Shown here one piece after another: positions 1 through 6,941 of a DNA stretch of 12,964 nt; the stretch's first letter is position 1; the number at the start of each line of letters is the position of its first letter. The stretch is from NCBI GenBank assembly GCA_045046905.1, contig JASFYU010000129.1:1-12964 (forward strand), read 5' to 3'. A program made the translations under genes and the position numbers. The stretch is from JASFYU01 sp045046905 (GTDB taxonomy: Bacteria; Bacteroidota; Bacteroidia; Flavobacteriales; Flavobacteriaceae). The notes beneath the pieces are model-generated. The model ran no database searches, was not told the origin of the DNA, and saw only the letters and a program-made list of their open reading frames with translations.

Positions 1-1
1 T

Positions 2-787
2 ATGCCCCAAAAAACCCTAAAATTGAAGAAAAACATCAACCATAGTGCGTGCCGTTGGTGCTACGATGACATTCCTATGGAGGATTTTCTGAAAAGCCTT
101 AATGAATTAGGAGTGAAAGCCATGGACCTAACGGGCCCAGAAGACTGGCCATTAATGAAAAAATATGGCATTCATGCCTCAATGTGCTGGGGCGCCGGTC
201 TTGGAATCGAAAAAGGGTGGAACGACCCCTTACTACACGAAGAGCTCATAAAAGATTACCTACAAATAATTCCGAAAGTGGCTAAAGCTGGCTATACCAA
301 CCTTATTTGTTTTAGCGGCAACCGTAATGAAACGGACGATGCGGTGGGACTTCAACATTGTGTGACCGGATTAAAACAAATCATGCCCTTGGCCGAAAAA
401 CATGGCGTAGTCATACAAATGGAGCTACTCAACTCCAAGGTCGATCACGAAGACTATATGTGTGACCATTCTGCATGGGGTGTTGAACTTTGCAAACAAC
501 TGGGTTCTGAAAACTTTAAGCTGCTTTATGACATCTACCATATGCAAATTATGGAAGGTGACGTTATTCGCAATATCCAAGATTACCATCAGTACTTTGG
601 ACATTACCATACTGGCGGCAACCCGGGTAGAAATGAGATCAATGAAACTCAAGAACTTTTTTATCCTGCCATTATGAAAGCGGTTGTAGCCACTGGTTAC
701 AAGGGCTATGTAGCCCAAGAATTTATACCAACCTGGGAGGATAAGATTGCGGCATTAAAAGAAGCTGTGACCATTTGTGACGTATAA
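2..787 (+). CDS. Hydroxypyruvate isomerase-family TIM-barrel protein, probably 5'-truncated
   Basis: This 261-residue reading belongs to the AP-endonuclease-2/Hyi-type TIM-barrel sugar isomerases, which interconvert hydroxypyruvate and tartronate semialdehyde or related keto/aldose acids using a divalent metal. Likely metal and catalytic residues are E141 (MELLNSKVDH), D177 (LYDIYHMQ), H203 (GHYHTGGNPGR) and E240 (VAQEFIP), in the order known for the family. E. coli Hyi has Gln where this protein has H203, so the exact substrate may differ (OtnI-type 2-dehydrotetronate isomerase is an alternative). The first methionine sits at base 2, next to the window edge. From memory, Bacteroidota relatives often carry an N-terminal secretion signal before the KLKKNINHSACRWCYDD block, so the true start is probably upstream and the gene partial here. 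It converges on the DUF922 gene. The family call is firm; the substrate is not. Confidence 0.85.
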   Translation: MPQKTLKLKKNINHSACRWCYDDIPMEDFLKSLNELGVKAMDLTGPEDWPLMKKYGIHASMCWGAGLGIEKGWNDPLLHEELIKDYLQIIPKVAKAGYTNLICFSGNRNETDDAVGLQHCVTGLKQIMPLAEKHGVVIQMELLNSKVDHEDYMCDHSAWGVELCKQLGSENFKLLYDIYHMQIMEGDVIRNIQDYHQYFGHYHTGGNPGRNEINETQELFYPAIMKAVVATGYKGYVAQEFIPTWEDKIAALKEAVTICDV

Positions 788-792
788 CACCC

Positions 793-820
793 ATTTATAT
801 TCAAAATTCGTATAAATAGG
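793..820. terminator. Possible weak bidirectional terminator hairpin between convergent genes
   Basis: ATTTATA (793-799) and TATAAAT (811-817) form a perfect 7-bp AT-rich stem with an 11-base loop. CC (791-792) and GG (819-820) can add two pairs past a bulged A. It starts six bases after the isomerase stop and lies about 85 bases downstream of the DUF922 stop on the other strand, so it could serve both. There is no clean T-run on either side and the stem is AT-only, so the call is tentative. Confidence 0.3.
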
Positions 821-905
821 CAAAAAGCCGTAAAATATAAGGAATGGAGATTTATCGCGCTATCTTTTTGGCTCTGAAGGCAACCACTACATCATAGTGT
901 CGAAA

Positions 906-1436
906 CTATTTGTCAGATAAACGTTTTTCTATCGCTTTGTTCCAAAGTAGCTGTTGCTGCACATTCCTAGAGAAATTAGTCTCATAATCATACTTTTTTT
1001 GAAAGTTACTCAGATCTTTAAGAATGCTTTTATAAATGGCCTTAATTTCTGTCTTTACGTTTTTGGTAAAAATGGCATTGGCCAAACGCTTTCTCATTTT
1101 TCGGGCATACAGTTCAGAAATATCAAAATGCAATTGTTCGTGACTTAAAATCAAGGCATCACATAGCTTCGGCTGATACCAAGACTGCTCAGGATAGAAA
1201 TAAGCACCCACTTTAATATCAAGTTCAAACCGCCCCTTATTTTCTACGGAAGAAAATTGGTAAGAGAGTCCACTTGCAGTAACCGCCGATGCCCTAGCCC
1301 TTTTAAAAGGTCTTCCTTTAAAATTTTTCCATTGCAACTTTAGTTCGGGACTCCATGGAATCGCCTCCTCTTGTGAAAAGACAAAACCTACGGTAAATAT
1401 AAAGGCTGAGAATACGATACATTTTAAAGTACCCAA
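906..1436 (-). CDS. Secreted DUF922-family protein, predicted zinc metalloprotease
   Basis: A 176-residue protein with a signal peptide-like N-terminus (hydrophobic residues about 6-20, likely cleavage after FSQ). The mature part carries an HExxH zinc-protease signature, HEQLHFD at residues 99-105, and a C-terminal block YDYETNFSRNVQQQLLW (149-165) resembling the 'YD.ET.....Q..W' end of DUF922 proteins. The family is annotated as predicted secreted Zn-dependent proteases; no substrate is known to me. The start codon is TTG: the next upstream in-frame codons run into a stop at 1451-1449, there is no in-frame ATG in the signal region, and an A-rich leader precedes the TTG. It lies 81 bases downstream of the LysM gene on the same strand and could be read through from it, but a candidate promoter box sits at 1515-1508. 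Confidence 0.8.
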   Translation of the reverse strand: MGTLKCIVFSAFIFTVGFVFSQEEAIPWSPELKLQWKNFKGRPFKRARASAVTASGLSYQFSSVENKGRFELDIKVGAYFYPEQSWYQPKLCDALILSHEQLHFDISELYARKMRKRLANAIFTKNVKTEIKAIYKSILKDLSNFQKKYDYETNFSRNVQQQLLWNKAIEKRLSDK

Positions 1437-1507
1437 TTTTGTTTTATTTTATAATATACGTTGTGGATTGGTTTTCATGTACCTACCCTGCCGCTGCATT
1501 ACGGTAG

Positions 1508-1515
1508 CAAATATA
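1508..1515 (-). promoter_or_regulatory. Candidate -7 box upstream of the DUF922 gene
   Basis: The minus strand reads TATATTTG, an exact match to the Bacteroidota sigma-factor -7 consensus TAnnTTTG. It lies 72 bases upstream of the TTG start, just past the stop of the LysM gene. I find no TTG at the usual -33 spacing, so this is a half-match. It would allow DUF922 expression independent of guaA-LysM. Confidence 0.35.
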
Positions 1516-1517
1516 TT

Positions 1518-3707
1518 TTACCTCTGAGATTGCAGCTGATCCTTCACCTCTTTGATTCGCATGTCCTCATAGGCCATAATATAAGATGCCTGGTTGAAAT
1601 ACCCAGAAGCGGCATCCTTCTTCTCATACGAAAATTTATTACCCGTATACTCTGTCTCTCCGATAATTTTTGAGACTTCGACAAGATTCTTCTTATAGGC
1701 TAGTTTTAACAATAAATCGTAGGTTAAATCAAAACCACGAACGGCATATCGATCCGGAGTATCACCAAAACGTTTGCGGTATTGCTTTACAAAAGTATCA
1801 TTGCTCACCTCTCTATATACCGATGGATAGGTGAAATTAAGATTCGACAAATGTGAACTTGAAATCACATCATTATCAAAGGCATCGTTTTTATCTGTGG
1901 TCAACATACGTACGCTTATTCTTTCAGTATCTAATAAGGGGTCTAAAAGTACATTTTGAAAGGAGTTCAAGATTGAAGTTACACTAGATACCAATTTAAA
2001 ATCATCGGTTTCAACAAAGATCCAATTCTCCATTGTTTTGGAAAGCAACAACTTGAGTCTTTCAATATTAACACCAATATTTTTCTCTTCCTCTTTCACC
2101 ACGGCCACTTTGGCCCCTGGAAATTTTTTCAAAATAGAATCTCTCACGGCGACATGTCTCGCATCGGCTATGATGATAATATTCTGATTCGTGCGTTGGC
2201 CTTCTACATAGTCAATCATCTTCTTACGAAGCACGACATTTGAGGTACGCGAAAAGAATACATTATTCAAGCGCATATCAACTGCTACCGAAATAGGAGC
2301 AATAACAGGAATTTGATACTTTGAGGCTTGTACGGCTACTTCTTTCAGTGAATTAACATCTAAAGGGCCTACTATCGCGCTGTATTCCATTAAATTTTCG
2401 CGAAATAGAATCTCCTTGGTCTTTGCCGGATCAAACTGGTTATCAAACGTCTTCACATCGACAGAGACCCCTAATTTAGCCATGAAATCCAAAGCAATCA
2501 AAGCCCCAGAATAAAGGCCAAGACTGTATTTTAGGCTTTCACGGCTTTTTATGGCTTTCTTAACTTCTGATTTGTTATTCAAATTGAGCTTGTTCAATTT
2601 GAAAGGCAAAAGAAACATGATTTTTGGCCTATTATCTGTATTTATACTATCTAACAGATTAATTTTATCGAGTATCAATGCGTTTTTGACCTCAAAATCG
2701 CCTGTTTGATCTTTGGGTAATTTTAGTACCATCCCCGTTTTTAACCCTAGTTTTAAATCGGGGTTTAAAGCCAATAGATCGGTATATGAAATTCCTAATT
2801 TTCGGGTCAGAGAGAAAAACGTTTGTTTTGGTTTTACCTCATAAAAAATAAAATTATCAGTATTGACTGCTCCTAAATCTATCTTTTTCTCAGGAAGACG
2901 TATGACCATCCCTTCTTTCAAACCATTATTCTCGATAATTTCAGGATTCAAGCGCACAATATCCTCAGGCTTAATATCATACTCTTTTCCTAGGCTATAC
3001 AATGTCATTTTAGCCGGCACGGTGTAGGATACATACAATTGTGTCACTTGCTCTTCGACACTACTACCCGCTATTTTAGGCATTCTAAGTTCTTGACCTT
3101 GTCGCAAATAATCATTGATTTTTGAAAGATTCGGATTCAACACCAACATACTGTCAATGGTTATGCCGTATTTATGAGCAATACTCCATCTAGTTTCTTG
3201 AGAAGCTACCGTATAGGTTTCAAAATCAGCCTCATTTATAGTATTCTCCTCTGACCTGAGCCTTCTATACTTCGGAATACGAAGCCTCATCTTTTTCTTT
3301 AGTTGGGAGGAGTACAGCTCGGGGTTGTACTTTTTGATATCATTCTCTGTAATATTGTAACGCTTGGCAATACCATAAAGTGTTTCTTTTTTTCGCACCC
3401 GATGTGATGCAAACCCTATAGGGTCTTCTTGCTCTTCGGGCGCTACCTCGACAAGCGGTATTGCTCGATTCTCTTCAGTATCTCCTGGAGAAATCACCAA
3501 AATGGTATTGGGTCGTAATTCTTGACCTAGTTTTATTTCCTTATTGAATTTAAGAATATTATAGGGCGTCACCCTATATTGTTTGGCAATACTCTCCAAG
3601 GTCTCACCACTCTTCACGGCATGCGTAATATATTTTTGCGCCGTCAGCGTACAACTAATTAACACAAATAGCAGCAACACAGCTGTTTTCTTCAAAAATT
3701 GGTTCAT
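1518..3707 (-). CDS. Envelope protein with five LysM repeats and a type 1 periplasmic-binding-fold domain
   Basis: A 729-residue exported protein. The N-terminus MNQFLKKTAVLLLFVLISC is a typical signal; it contains a lipobox-like LISC (C19), so it may be a lipoprotein, though signal peptidase I cleavage after TAQ is also possible. Five LysM-type repeats follow at about 26-73, 102-145, 165-209, 228-272 and 289-331, each with the (Y/H)xVxxxxTxxxIAKxY...hNP pattern. These normally bind peptidoglycan glycan strands. Residues about 360-729 (from RPKIMFLLPFKL) resemble the type 1 periplasmic-binding fold (ABC amino-acid receptor/LpoA-like), with alternating beta strands such as YSAIVGPLDV and YQIPVIAPIS. 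An in-frame ATG at 3719 would overlap guaA by 10 bases. I prefer 3707, two bases past the guaA stop, with GGGAA about seven bases upstream. It is likely co-transcribed with guaA. Domain calls are firm; the role is inferred. Confidence 0.85.
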   Translation of the reverse strand: MNQFLKKTAVLLLFVLISCTLTAQKYITHAVKSGETLESIAKQYRVTPYNILKFNKEIKLGQELRPNTILVISPGDTEENRAIPLVEVAPEEQEDPIGFASHRVRKKETLYGIAKRYNITENDIKKYNPELYSSQLKKKMRLRIPKYRRLRSEENTINEADFETYTVASQETRWSIAHKYGITIDSMLVLNPNLSKINDYLRQGQELRMPKIAGSSVEEQVTQLYVSYTVPAKMTLYSLGKEYDIKPEDIVRLNPEIIENNGLKEGMVIRLPEKKIDLGAVNTDNFIFYEVKPKQTFFSLTRKLGISYTDLLALNPDLKLGLKTGMVLKLPKDQTGDFEVKNALILDKINLLDSINTDNRPKIMFLLPFKLNKLNLNNKSEVKKAIKSRESLKYSLGLYSGALIALDFMAKLGVSVDVKTFDNQFDPAKTKEILFRENLMEYSAIVGPLDVNSLKEVAVQASKYQIPVIAPISVAVDMRLNNVFFSRTSNVVLRKKMIDYVEGQRTNQNIIIIADARHVAVRDSILKKFPGAKVAVVKEEEKNIGVNIERLKLLLSKTMENWIFVETDDFKLVSSVTSILNSFQNVLLDPLLDTERISVRMLTTDKNDAFDNDVISSSHLSNLNFTYPSVYREVSNDTFVKQYRKRFGDTPDRYAVRGFDLTYDLLLKLAYKKNLVEVSKIIGETEYTGNKFSYEKKDAASGYFNQASYIMAYEDMRIKEVKDQLQSQR

Positions 3708-3709
3708 AT

Positions 3710-5242
3710 TTATTCCCATTCAATAGTTGCCGGTGGTTTAGAACTAATGTCATACACTACCCTATTCACTCCTGGCACTTTATTAATAATATCATTCGAT
3801 GTTTTTTGCAAAAACTCATAGGGCAAATTTACCCAGTCAGCTGTCATGCCATCGGTACTTTCTACGGCACGTAAAGCTACACATTTTTCATAAGTGCGTT
3901 CATCGCCCATGACCCCTACACTATTTACGGGTAAAAGTATGGCTCCGGCCTGCCAAACTTTATCATAAAGTCCCCATTCCCTTAATCCATTGATAAAAAT
4001 AGCATCAACTTCTTGTAGAATGGCCACCTTTTCACGGGTTATATCTCCTAAGATACGAATGGCAAGCCCTGGTCCGGGAAAGGGATGTCTACCCAAGCGC
4101 TCACCGTCAATCTTCATACTTGCACCTACCCTACGCACTTCATCTTTAAACAACATTTTCAAGGGCTCTACCACCTTCAATTTCATAAAATCAGGTAGTC
4201 CGCCTACATTATGATGACTTTTTATAGTTGCCGATGGTCCGCCCGTAGCCGATACTGATTCGATTATATCAGGATAAATTGTACCCTGTGCCAACCATTT
4301 GGCATCTTCTACCAAATGCGACTCGTCATCAAAGACCTCGATAAATACCCTACCGATTATTTTTCTCTTTTTTTCAGGATCACTCTCGCCTGCCAAGGCG
4401 TCCAAAAAGCGTGCCGAAGCATCTACTCCTTTCACATTGAGGCCCATATGCTCGTATTGGTCAAGTACTTCTTTAAACTCATTCTTGCGCAAAAGTCCGT
4501 TATCCACAAAAATACAATGCAGGTGTTTGCCTATTGCCTTGTGCAAAAGAACGGCGGCCACGGTAGAATCGACTCCTCCCGAAAGCCCTAGGATAACCTT
4601 GTCATTTCCGATTTTCTCCTTTAATGCCGCGACCGTGGTCTCTACAAAAGCATCGGGAGTCCAATTCTGTTCGAGTCCTGCAATATGTACTAAAAAATTC
4701 TCGAGCAACAATTTCCCTTGGGTAGTATGGTATACTTCGGGGTGAAACTGTATGCAATAAGTATCCTCATTCTTGAATTTGAATGCGGCATTCTTCACAT
4801 CATTGGTGCTCGCTAAAAGTGTGGCGTCTTCAGGCAGCTCTTTAATGGTATCTGCATGGCTCATCCAAACTTGTGAACCTTCAATAATCTCATAAAAAAA
4901 AGGTTCGTCGTTTTTGATAGTCGTAAGTCGGGCTCTACCATATTCTCTGGTATTGGATGCGGCCACCTTACCACCATGAAAATGGGCCAGGTATTGAGCA
5001 CCATAACAAACTCCTAACAAAGGAATTTTTCCTTTAATTTGAGAGAGATTAGGATGCGGAGCATCATCTGCCCGAACAGAAAAAGGGGAACCTGAAAGAA
5101 TGACCGCCTTATACCCCGACAGGTCTTTTGGCAGTTTGTTATATGGTTTAATTTCACAGAAAATATTCAGTTCTCGAACCCGTCTTGCGATGAGTTGTGT
5201 GTACTGAGAACCAAAGTCTAGAATGAGGACGTTGTTTTGCAT
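3710..5242 (-). CDS. guaA: GMP synthase (glutamine-hydrolysing)
   Basis: A full-length 510-residue GMP synthase, which converts XMP, ATP and glutamine to GMP in the cytoplasm, the last step of guanine nucleotide synthesis. The N-terminal class I glutamine amidotransferase domain (about 1-190) has its nucleophile C79 in LLGVCYGAQ and the His-Glu pair H167/E169 in QFHPEV. The ATP-pyrophosphatase domain has the P-loop GLSGGVDST (219-227) and FVDNGLLRKNE (245-255). The C-terminal dimerisation domain ends in PPATIEWE, typical for the family. I start at ATG 5242; two codons upstream a TTG could prolong it, but the ATG gives the canonical MQNNVLILDFG start. It is the first gene of a probable operon with the LysM gene. 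No guanine riboswitch-like leader is visible: a promoter-like box sits almost on the start codon. Confidence 0.97.
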   Translation of the reverse strand: MQNNVLILDFGSQYTQLIARRVRELNIFCEIKPYNKLPKDLSGYKAVILSGSPFSVRADDAPHPNLSQIKGKIPLLGVCYGAQYLAHFHGGKVAASNTREYGRARLTTIKNDEPFFYEIIEGSQVWMSHADTIKELPEDATLLASTNDVKNAAFKFKNEDTYCIQFHPEVYHTTQGKLLLENFLVHIAGLEQNWTPDAFVETTVAALKEKIGNDKVILGLSGGVDSTVAAVLLHKAIGKHLHCIFVDNGLLRKNEFKEVLDQYEHMGLNVKGVDASARFLDALAGESDPEKKRKIIGRVFIEVFDDESHLVEDAKWLAQGTIYPDIIESVSATGGPSATIKSHHNVGGLPDFMKLKVVEPLKMLFKDEVRRVGASMKIDGERLGRHPFPGPGLAIRILGDITREKVAILQEVDAIFINGLREWGLYDKVWQAGAILLPVNSVGVMGDERTYEKCVALRAVESTDGMTADWVNLPYEFLQKTSNDIINKVPGVNRVVYDISSKPPATIEWE

Positions 5243-5245
5243 GCG

Positions 5246-5253
5246 CAAAAATA
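5246..5253 (-). promoter_or_regulatory. Candidate -7 box directly upstream of guaA
   Basis: The minus strand reads TATTTTTG, an exact match to TAnnTTTG, ending three bases before the guaA ATG. With the usual distance to the transcription start, the mRNA would begin at or very near the ATG, meaning a leaderless or near-leaderless transcript. No clear -33 TTG is seen and the region is T-rich on this strand, so a chance match is possible. Confidence 0.3.
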
Positions 5254-5329
5254 GTAAAATGAAAAAATGGGAAAGGCCCTTTGAGAGATATTTATGAGGA
5301 GCTTTTCAACAAAGTGATAAAGTAGACTA

Positions 5330-5351
5330 CCTCGACCCAAGAGTATGAGCT
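5330..5351 (+). repeat. Dispersed hairpin repeat, family 2, copy A
   Basis: This 22-base segment beginning CCTCGACCCAAG matches 10321-10342 (CCTCAACCCAAG...) at 19 of 22 positions. The consensus is palindromic: CTC and ACCC on the left face GGGT and GAG on the right around an AA centre; in this copy the stem has mismatches. The preceding bases GTAGACTACCTC resemble the left end of family 1 (GTAAACTACCTC). Confidence 0.5.
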
Positions 5352-5672
5352 AGTTTTAGAAGAACTCCCTTTTCATTGCGATAGCTATAGGAATGACACT
5401 ATCTCGATAATTATCAGGAGAGCAGCTGCCCATTAGTTGAGGAATTAGGCTCAATCTATGGGTATCGCCTAAAGTTAAATAGTAAATTTATATAATATCA
5501 GTTAATATCATGAATATCATATACTTAAAAGGTTTCCTACAAATTAACAATCATCGTATTTTTGAGAATAATACCTGTTTTATGTATTCGAAAATCTAGT
5601 ACATCTTGAAACCTAGATTACGAGGCTCTAATGTCTAAGACAGCTTAAACTAGGACGCACTACAAAACACAA

Positions 5673-5698
5673 AAGCCCGGGCTACCACACCCGAGCTT
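5673..5698. other. Strong isolated stem-loop in non-coding DNA
   Basis: AAGCCCGGG (5673-5681) pairs with CCCGAGCTT (5690-5698) around the 8-base loop CTACCACA. In plus-strand RNA there is one C-A mismatch. In minus-strand RNA the same position is a G-U wobble, so the 9-bp stem is continuous, and it is followed by UUUUGUGUUUU. That makes it a fair minus-strand intrinsic terminator, yet no minus-strand gene lies upstream of it. Alternatively it is a plus-strand leader hairpin whose gene has been lost, since a second hairpin and a short ATG reading follow at 5725-5743. Confidence 0.5.
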
Positions 5699-5724
5699 AT
5701 AAACCAAAATCAAAAATCACCTAA

Positions 5725-5741
5725 CACATGAACTTAATGTG
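5725..5741 (+). other. Small hairpin over a four-codon reading
   Basis: CACAT (5725-5729) pairs with ATGTG (5737-5741) around the 7-base loop GAACTTA. It contains ATG AAC TTA ATG TGA (5728-5742), a minimal Met-Asn-Leu-Met reading, preceded by an A/C-rich stretch like Bacteroidota leaders. It may be the remnant of a leader or start region, or chance. Confidence 0.25.
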
Positions 5742-5900
5742 ACACTAATTAAAATTTTCTAATTCATAGCAATTCATATCTAGAACAATCGAAACTGAAA
5801 ATACCCTACCTAAAAATATTATTATTTTTTAAAACTTTTTAAAACCTTGTATATATGTCTATTCTGCGCATTGAACTGTCTCAAGAATTTTACGGCTAAA

Positions 5901-5945
5901 TTACCTTGGGGCAAACCTGCCTGATGAAGAGACAGGCCTAGGGGC
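5901..5945 (+). repeat. Dispersed repeat, family 1, diverged copy
   Basis: TTACCTTGGGGCA, then CCTGCCT and later CAGGC follow the order of the better copies at 6708-6774 and 10421-10470. GCCTG (5919-5923) and CAGGC (5933-5937) form a perfect 5-bp stem with a 9-base loop. The right half (TAAACCC and second hairpin) is not recognisable. Confidence 0.45.
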
Positions 5946-6086
5946 ATTTGGTGAAAATGACTTTATAGAGATCCAAAATCTCTTCCTGATTATTATCAGA
6001 ATCGCCTAAATGAAACAACTAAAAACGAGCTCAGTAAGTAGAAGTCAAGTTTTAGTTATCTTTAAACAACCTAAGGAAAATGATAG

Positions 6087-6632
6087 ATGACTACTGAATT
6101 TTTTACTGAACTGAAGGAAGACTTAAAAAGTGGAGCTACTGAAAACGGACATCCATTTCGATATTTTACTTTTGCAACCGTAGGTTCAGGAAGAATCGCC
6201 CGCCTTAGAACCGTGGTTCTTAGAAAAGTAGATTCTGATTTAAAATTGACTTTTTATGCAGACAAACGTTCCAAAAAAATAATCCATATCAAGGAGAACA
6301 ACAATGTAAGCCTACTCTTTTATAATCCCGATAAATTATTTCAACTCCGCATTGATGGGGTAGCTACCATAATCGAGGATGAAAATACCAAAAGAGACTA
6401 TTGGAACAGTATCGGATCAAGATCGCAAAAAGAATACACTTCAGCGACAGCACCAGGAAGCGTTATCGAAAACCCCGATACCTTGGGGTATTTGCAAAAG
6501 GAGAATCATTTCTGCGCTATAGAAATACAAGCATTCAAAATCGAATATTTAAAATTGAGACAACCCACTCATCTTAGAGTGCGGTTCTCAAAAGAAGGTC
6601 TTGTATGGAAAAGCGATTTTCTGGCACCCTAG
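6087..6632 (+). CDS. Pyridoxamine 5'-phosphate oxidase-like FMN-binding protein
   Basis: A 181-residue cytosolic split-barrel flavoprotein of the PNPOx-like (Pyridox_oxase_2/Alr4036-type) group. It shows the family's FMN-contact order: RTVVLR (41-46), FYADKRSKK (56-64), then QLRIDG (86-91). The C-terminus LRVRFSKEGLVWKSDFLAP resembles the tail of PNP oxidases but lacks the canonical RLHDR-type substrate signature. Oxidation of pyridoxine or pyridoxamine phosphate is therefore possible but unproven; general flavin reductase or FMN-binding roles are equally open. The length is normal for the group. The start ATG at 6087 is preceded by AAGGA (6073-6077), a usable though slightly distant Shine-Dalgarno site. 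An out-of-frame ATG at 6080 gives only five codons (MIDDY) and overlaps this start. It converges on a PLP enzyme gene, so the two share a cofactor theme but no operon. Confidence 0.85.
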   Translation: MTTEFFTELKEDLKSGATENGHPFRYFTFATVGSGRIARLRTVVLRKVDSDLKLTFYADKRSKKIIHIKENNNVSLLFYNPDKLFQLRIDGVATIIEDENTKRDYWNSIGSRSQKEYTSATAPGSVIENPDTLGYLQKENHFCAIEIQAFKIEYLKLRQPTHLRVRFSKEGLVWKSDFLAP

Positions 6633-6707
6633 TCTGAATAGACTTGAGGCCGCTACGCTTTTAGACAAGAGATTAGCTGGCAGACGATAGAAAGAATTGC
6701 ATTGACT

Positions 6708-6774
6708 AGTAAACTACCTCAGGGCAGGCCTGCCTTTACCGCAGGTAGGTTAAACCCACTGGTGGGAATAAAAA
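6708..6774 (+). repeat. Dispersed repeat, family 1, copy 1 (67 bases)
   Basis: The order of parts is AGTAAACTACCTC, a GGCAGGCCTGCC palindrome (6723-6734), the loop TTTACC, GCAGGTAGG, TAAACCC, and a second small hairpin CCCAC-TG-GTGGG (6755-6766) followed by AATAAAAA. It aligns without gaps to the minus strand of 8458-8392. CCTGC (6729-6733) pairs with GCAGG (6741-6745); alternatively CTACCT (6714-6719) can pair with AGGTAG (6743-6748), so two folds are possible. It begins 76 bases after the PNPOx-like stop in the same orientation as that gene. Confidence 0.75.
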
Positions 6775-6904
6775 TGGCCGCAATACACAAAATAAAGTAC
6801 TCGCTTGAAAATTTAGATTCTTGAAATGCCTAAGGCGGCATATGTAAACCTTTCATTCGCCTAATTAGGGTAACATGCTAAAAACCTTGTATTTGCATCT
6901 AATT

Positions 6905-6930
6905 TCATCAAAGCTATTATCCTCTGATGA
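6905..6930 (-). terminator. Possible weak terminator hairpin after the decarboxylase gene
   Basis: TCATCA and TGATGA form a perfect 6-bp inverted repeat with a 14-base loop, starting 12 bases past the decarboxylase stop on the minus strand. No T-run follows, so intrinsic termination is doubtful. Confidence 0.2.
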
Positions 6931-6941
6931 CACCACTGGTT

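Larger units (their letters stand above)
5249..6086. other. 838-base gene-free spacer between guaA and the PNPOx-like gene
   Basis: No open reading frame of convincing length or codon pattern is present on either strand. The stretch holds a hairpin repeat at 5330-5351, a strong stem-loop at 5673-5698 with a smaller one at 5725-5741, and a diverged copy of the main repeat family at 5901-5945. The rest is AT-rich and featureless. The two flanking genes are transcribed away from each other, so promoters for both must lie here. The length and repeat content suggest a decayed region rather than a lost intact gene, but this is inference. Confidence 0.6.
6633..6941. other. 309-base spacer between convergent genes, with a family 1 repeat
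   Basis: No gene is seen. The best-preserved plus-strand copy of the family 1 repeat fills 6708-6774. TCATCA (6905-6910) and TGATGA (6925-6930) form a perfect 6-bp stem with a 14-base loop, 12 bases beyond the decarboxylase stop, without a T-run. The remaining bases show no recognisable structure. Confidence 0.6.

Noticed and set aside
885..899. CACTA-CATCA-TAGTG hairpin just downstream of the DUF922 stop
   Set aside because: It has only five pairs and no following T-run on the minus strand, so it is too weak for a terminator call.
1483..1507. CTACC/GGTAG inverted repeat with a GC-rich loop in the DUF922 leader, vaguely like the family 1 repeat
   Set aside because: It has a short 5-bp stem and a 15-base loop, and the alignment to family 1 is too weak to call a copy.
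3990..4745. Long plus-strand readings opposite guaA, and similar ones opposite the decarboxylase and the M14 gene
   Set aside because: They are mirror readings of strongly conserved genes, with no family resemblance or start signals of their own.
5395..6000. GATAATTATC-centred similarity between about 5409 and, inverted, about 5985
   Set aside because: It is a short AT-rich palindromic string and no longer repeat could be extended from it.
5249..6086. Possible decayed gene or small RNA gene such as a tRNA filling the gap upstream of the PNPOx-like gene
   Set aside because: No recognisable protein fragments, tRNA cloverleaf or known RNA family could be read; only repeats and hairpins are supportable.
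5840..6893. The string AAAACCTTGTAT at 5840-5851 and again near 6882-6893
   Set aside because: It is a 12-base match in AT-rich spacers with different flanks and fits no promoter consensus; it is probably chance.
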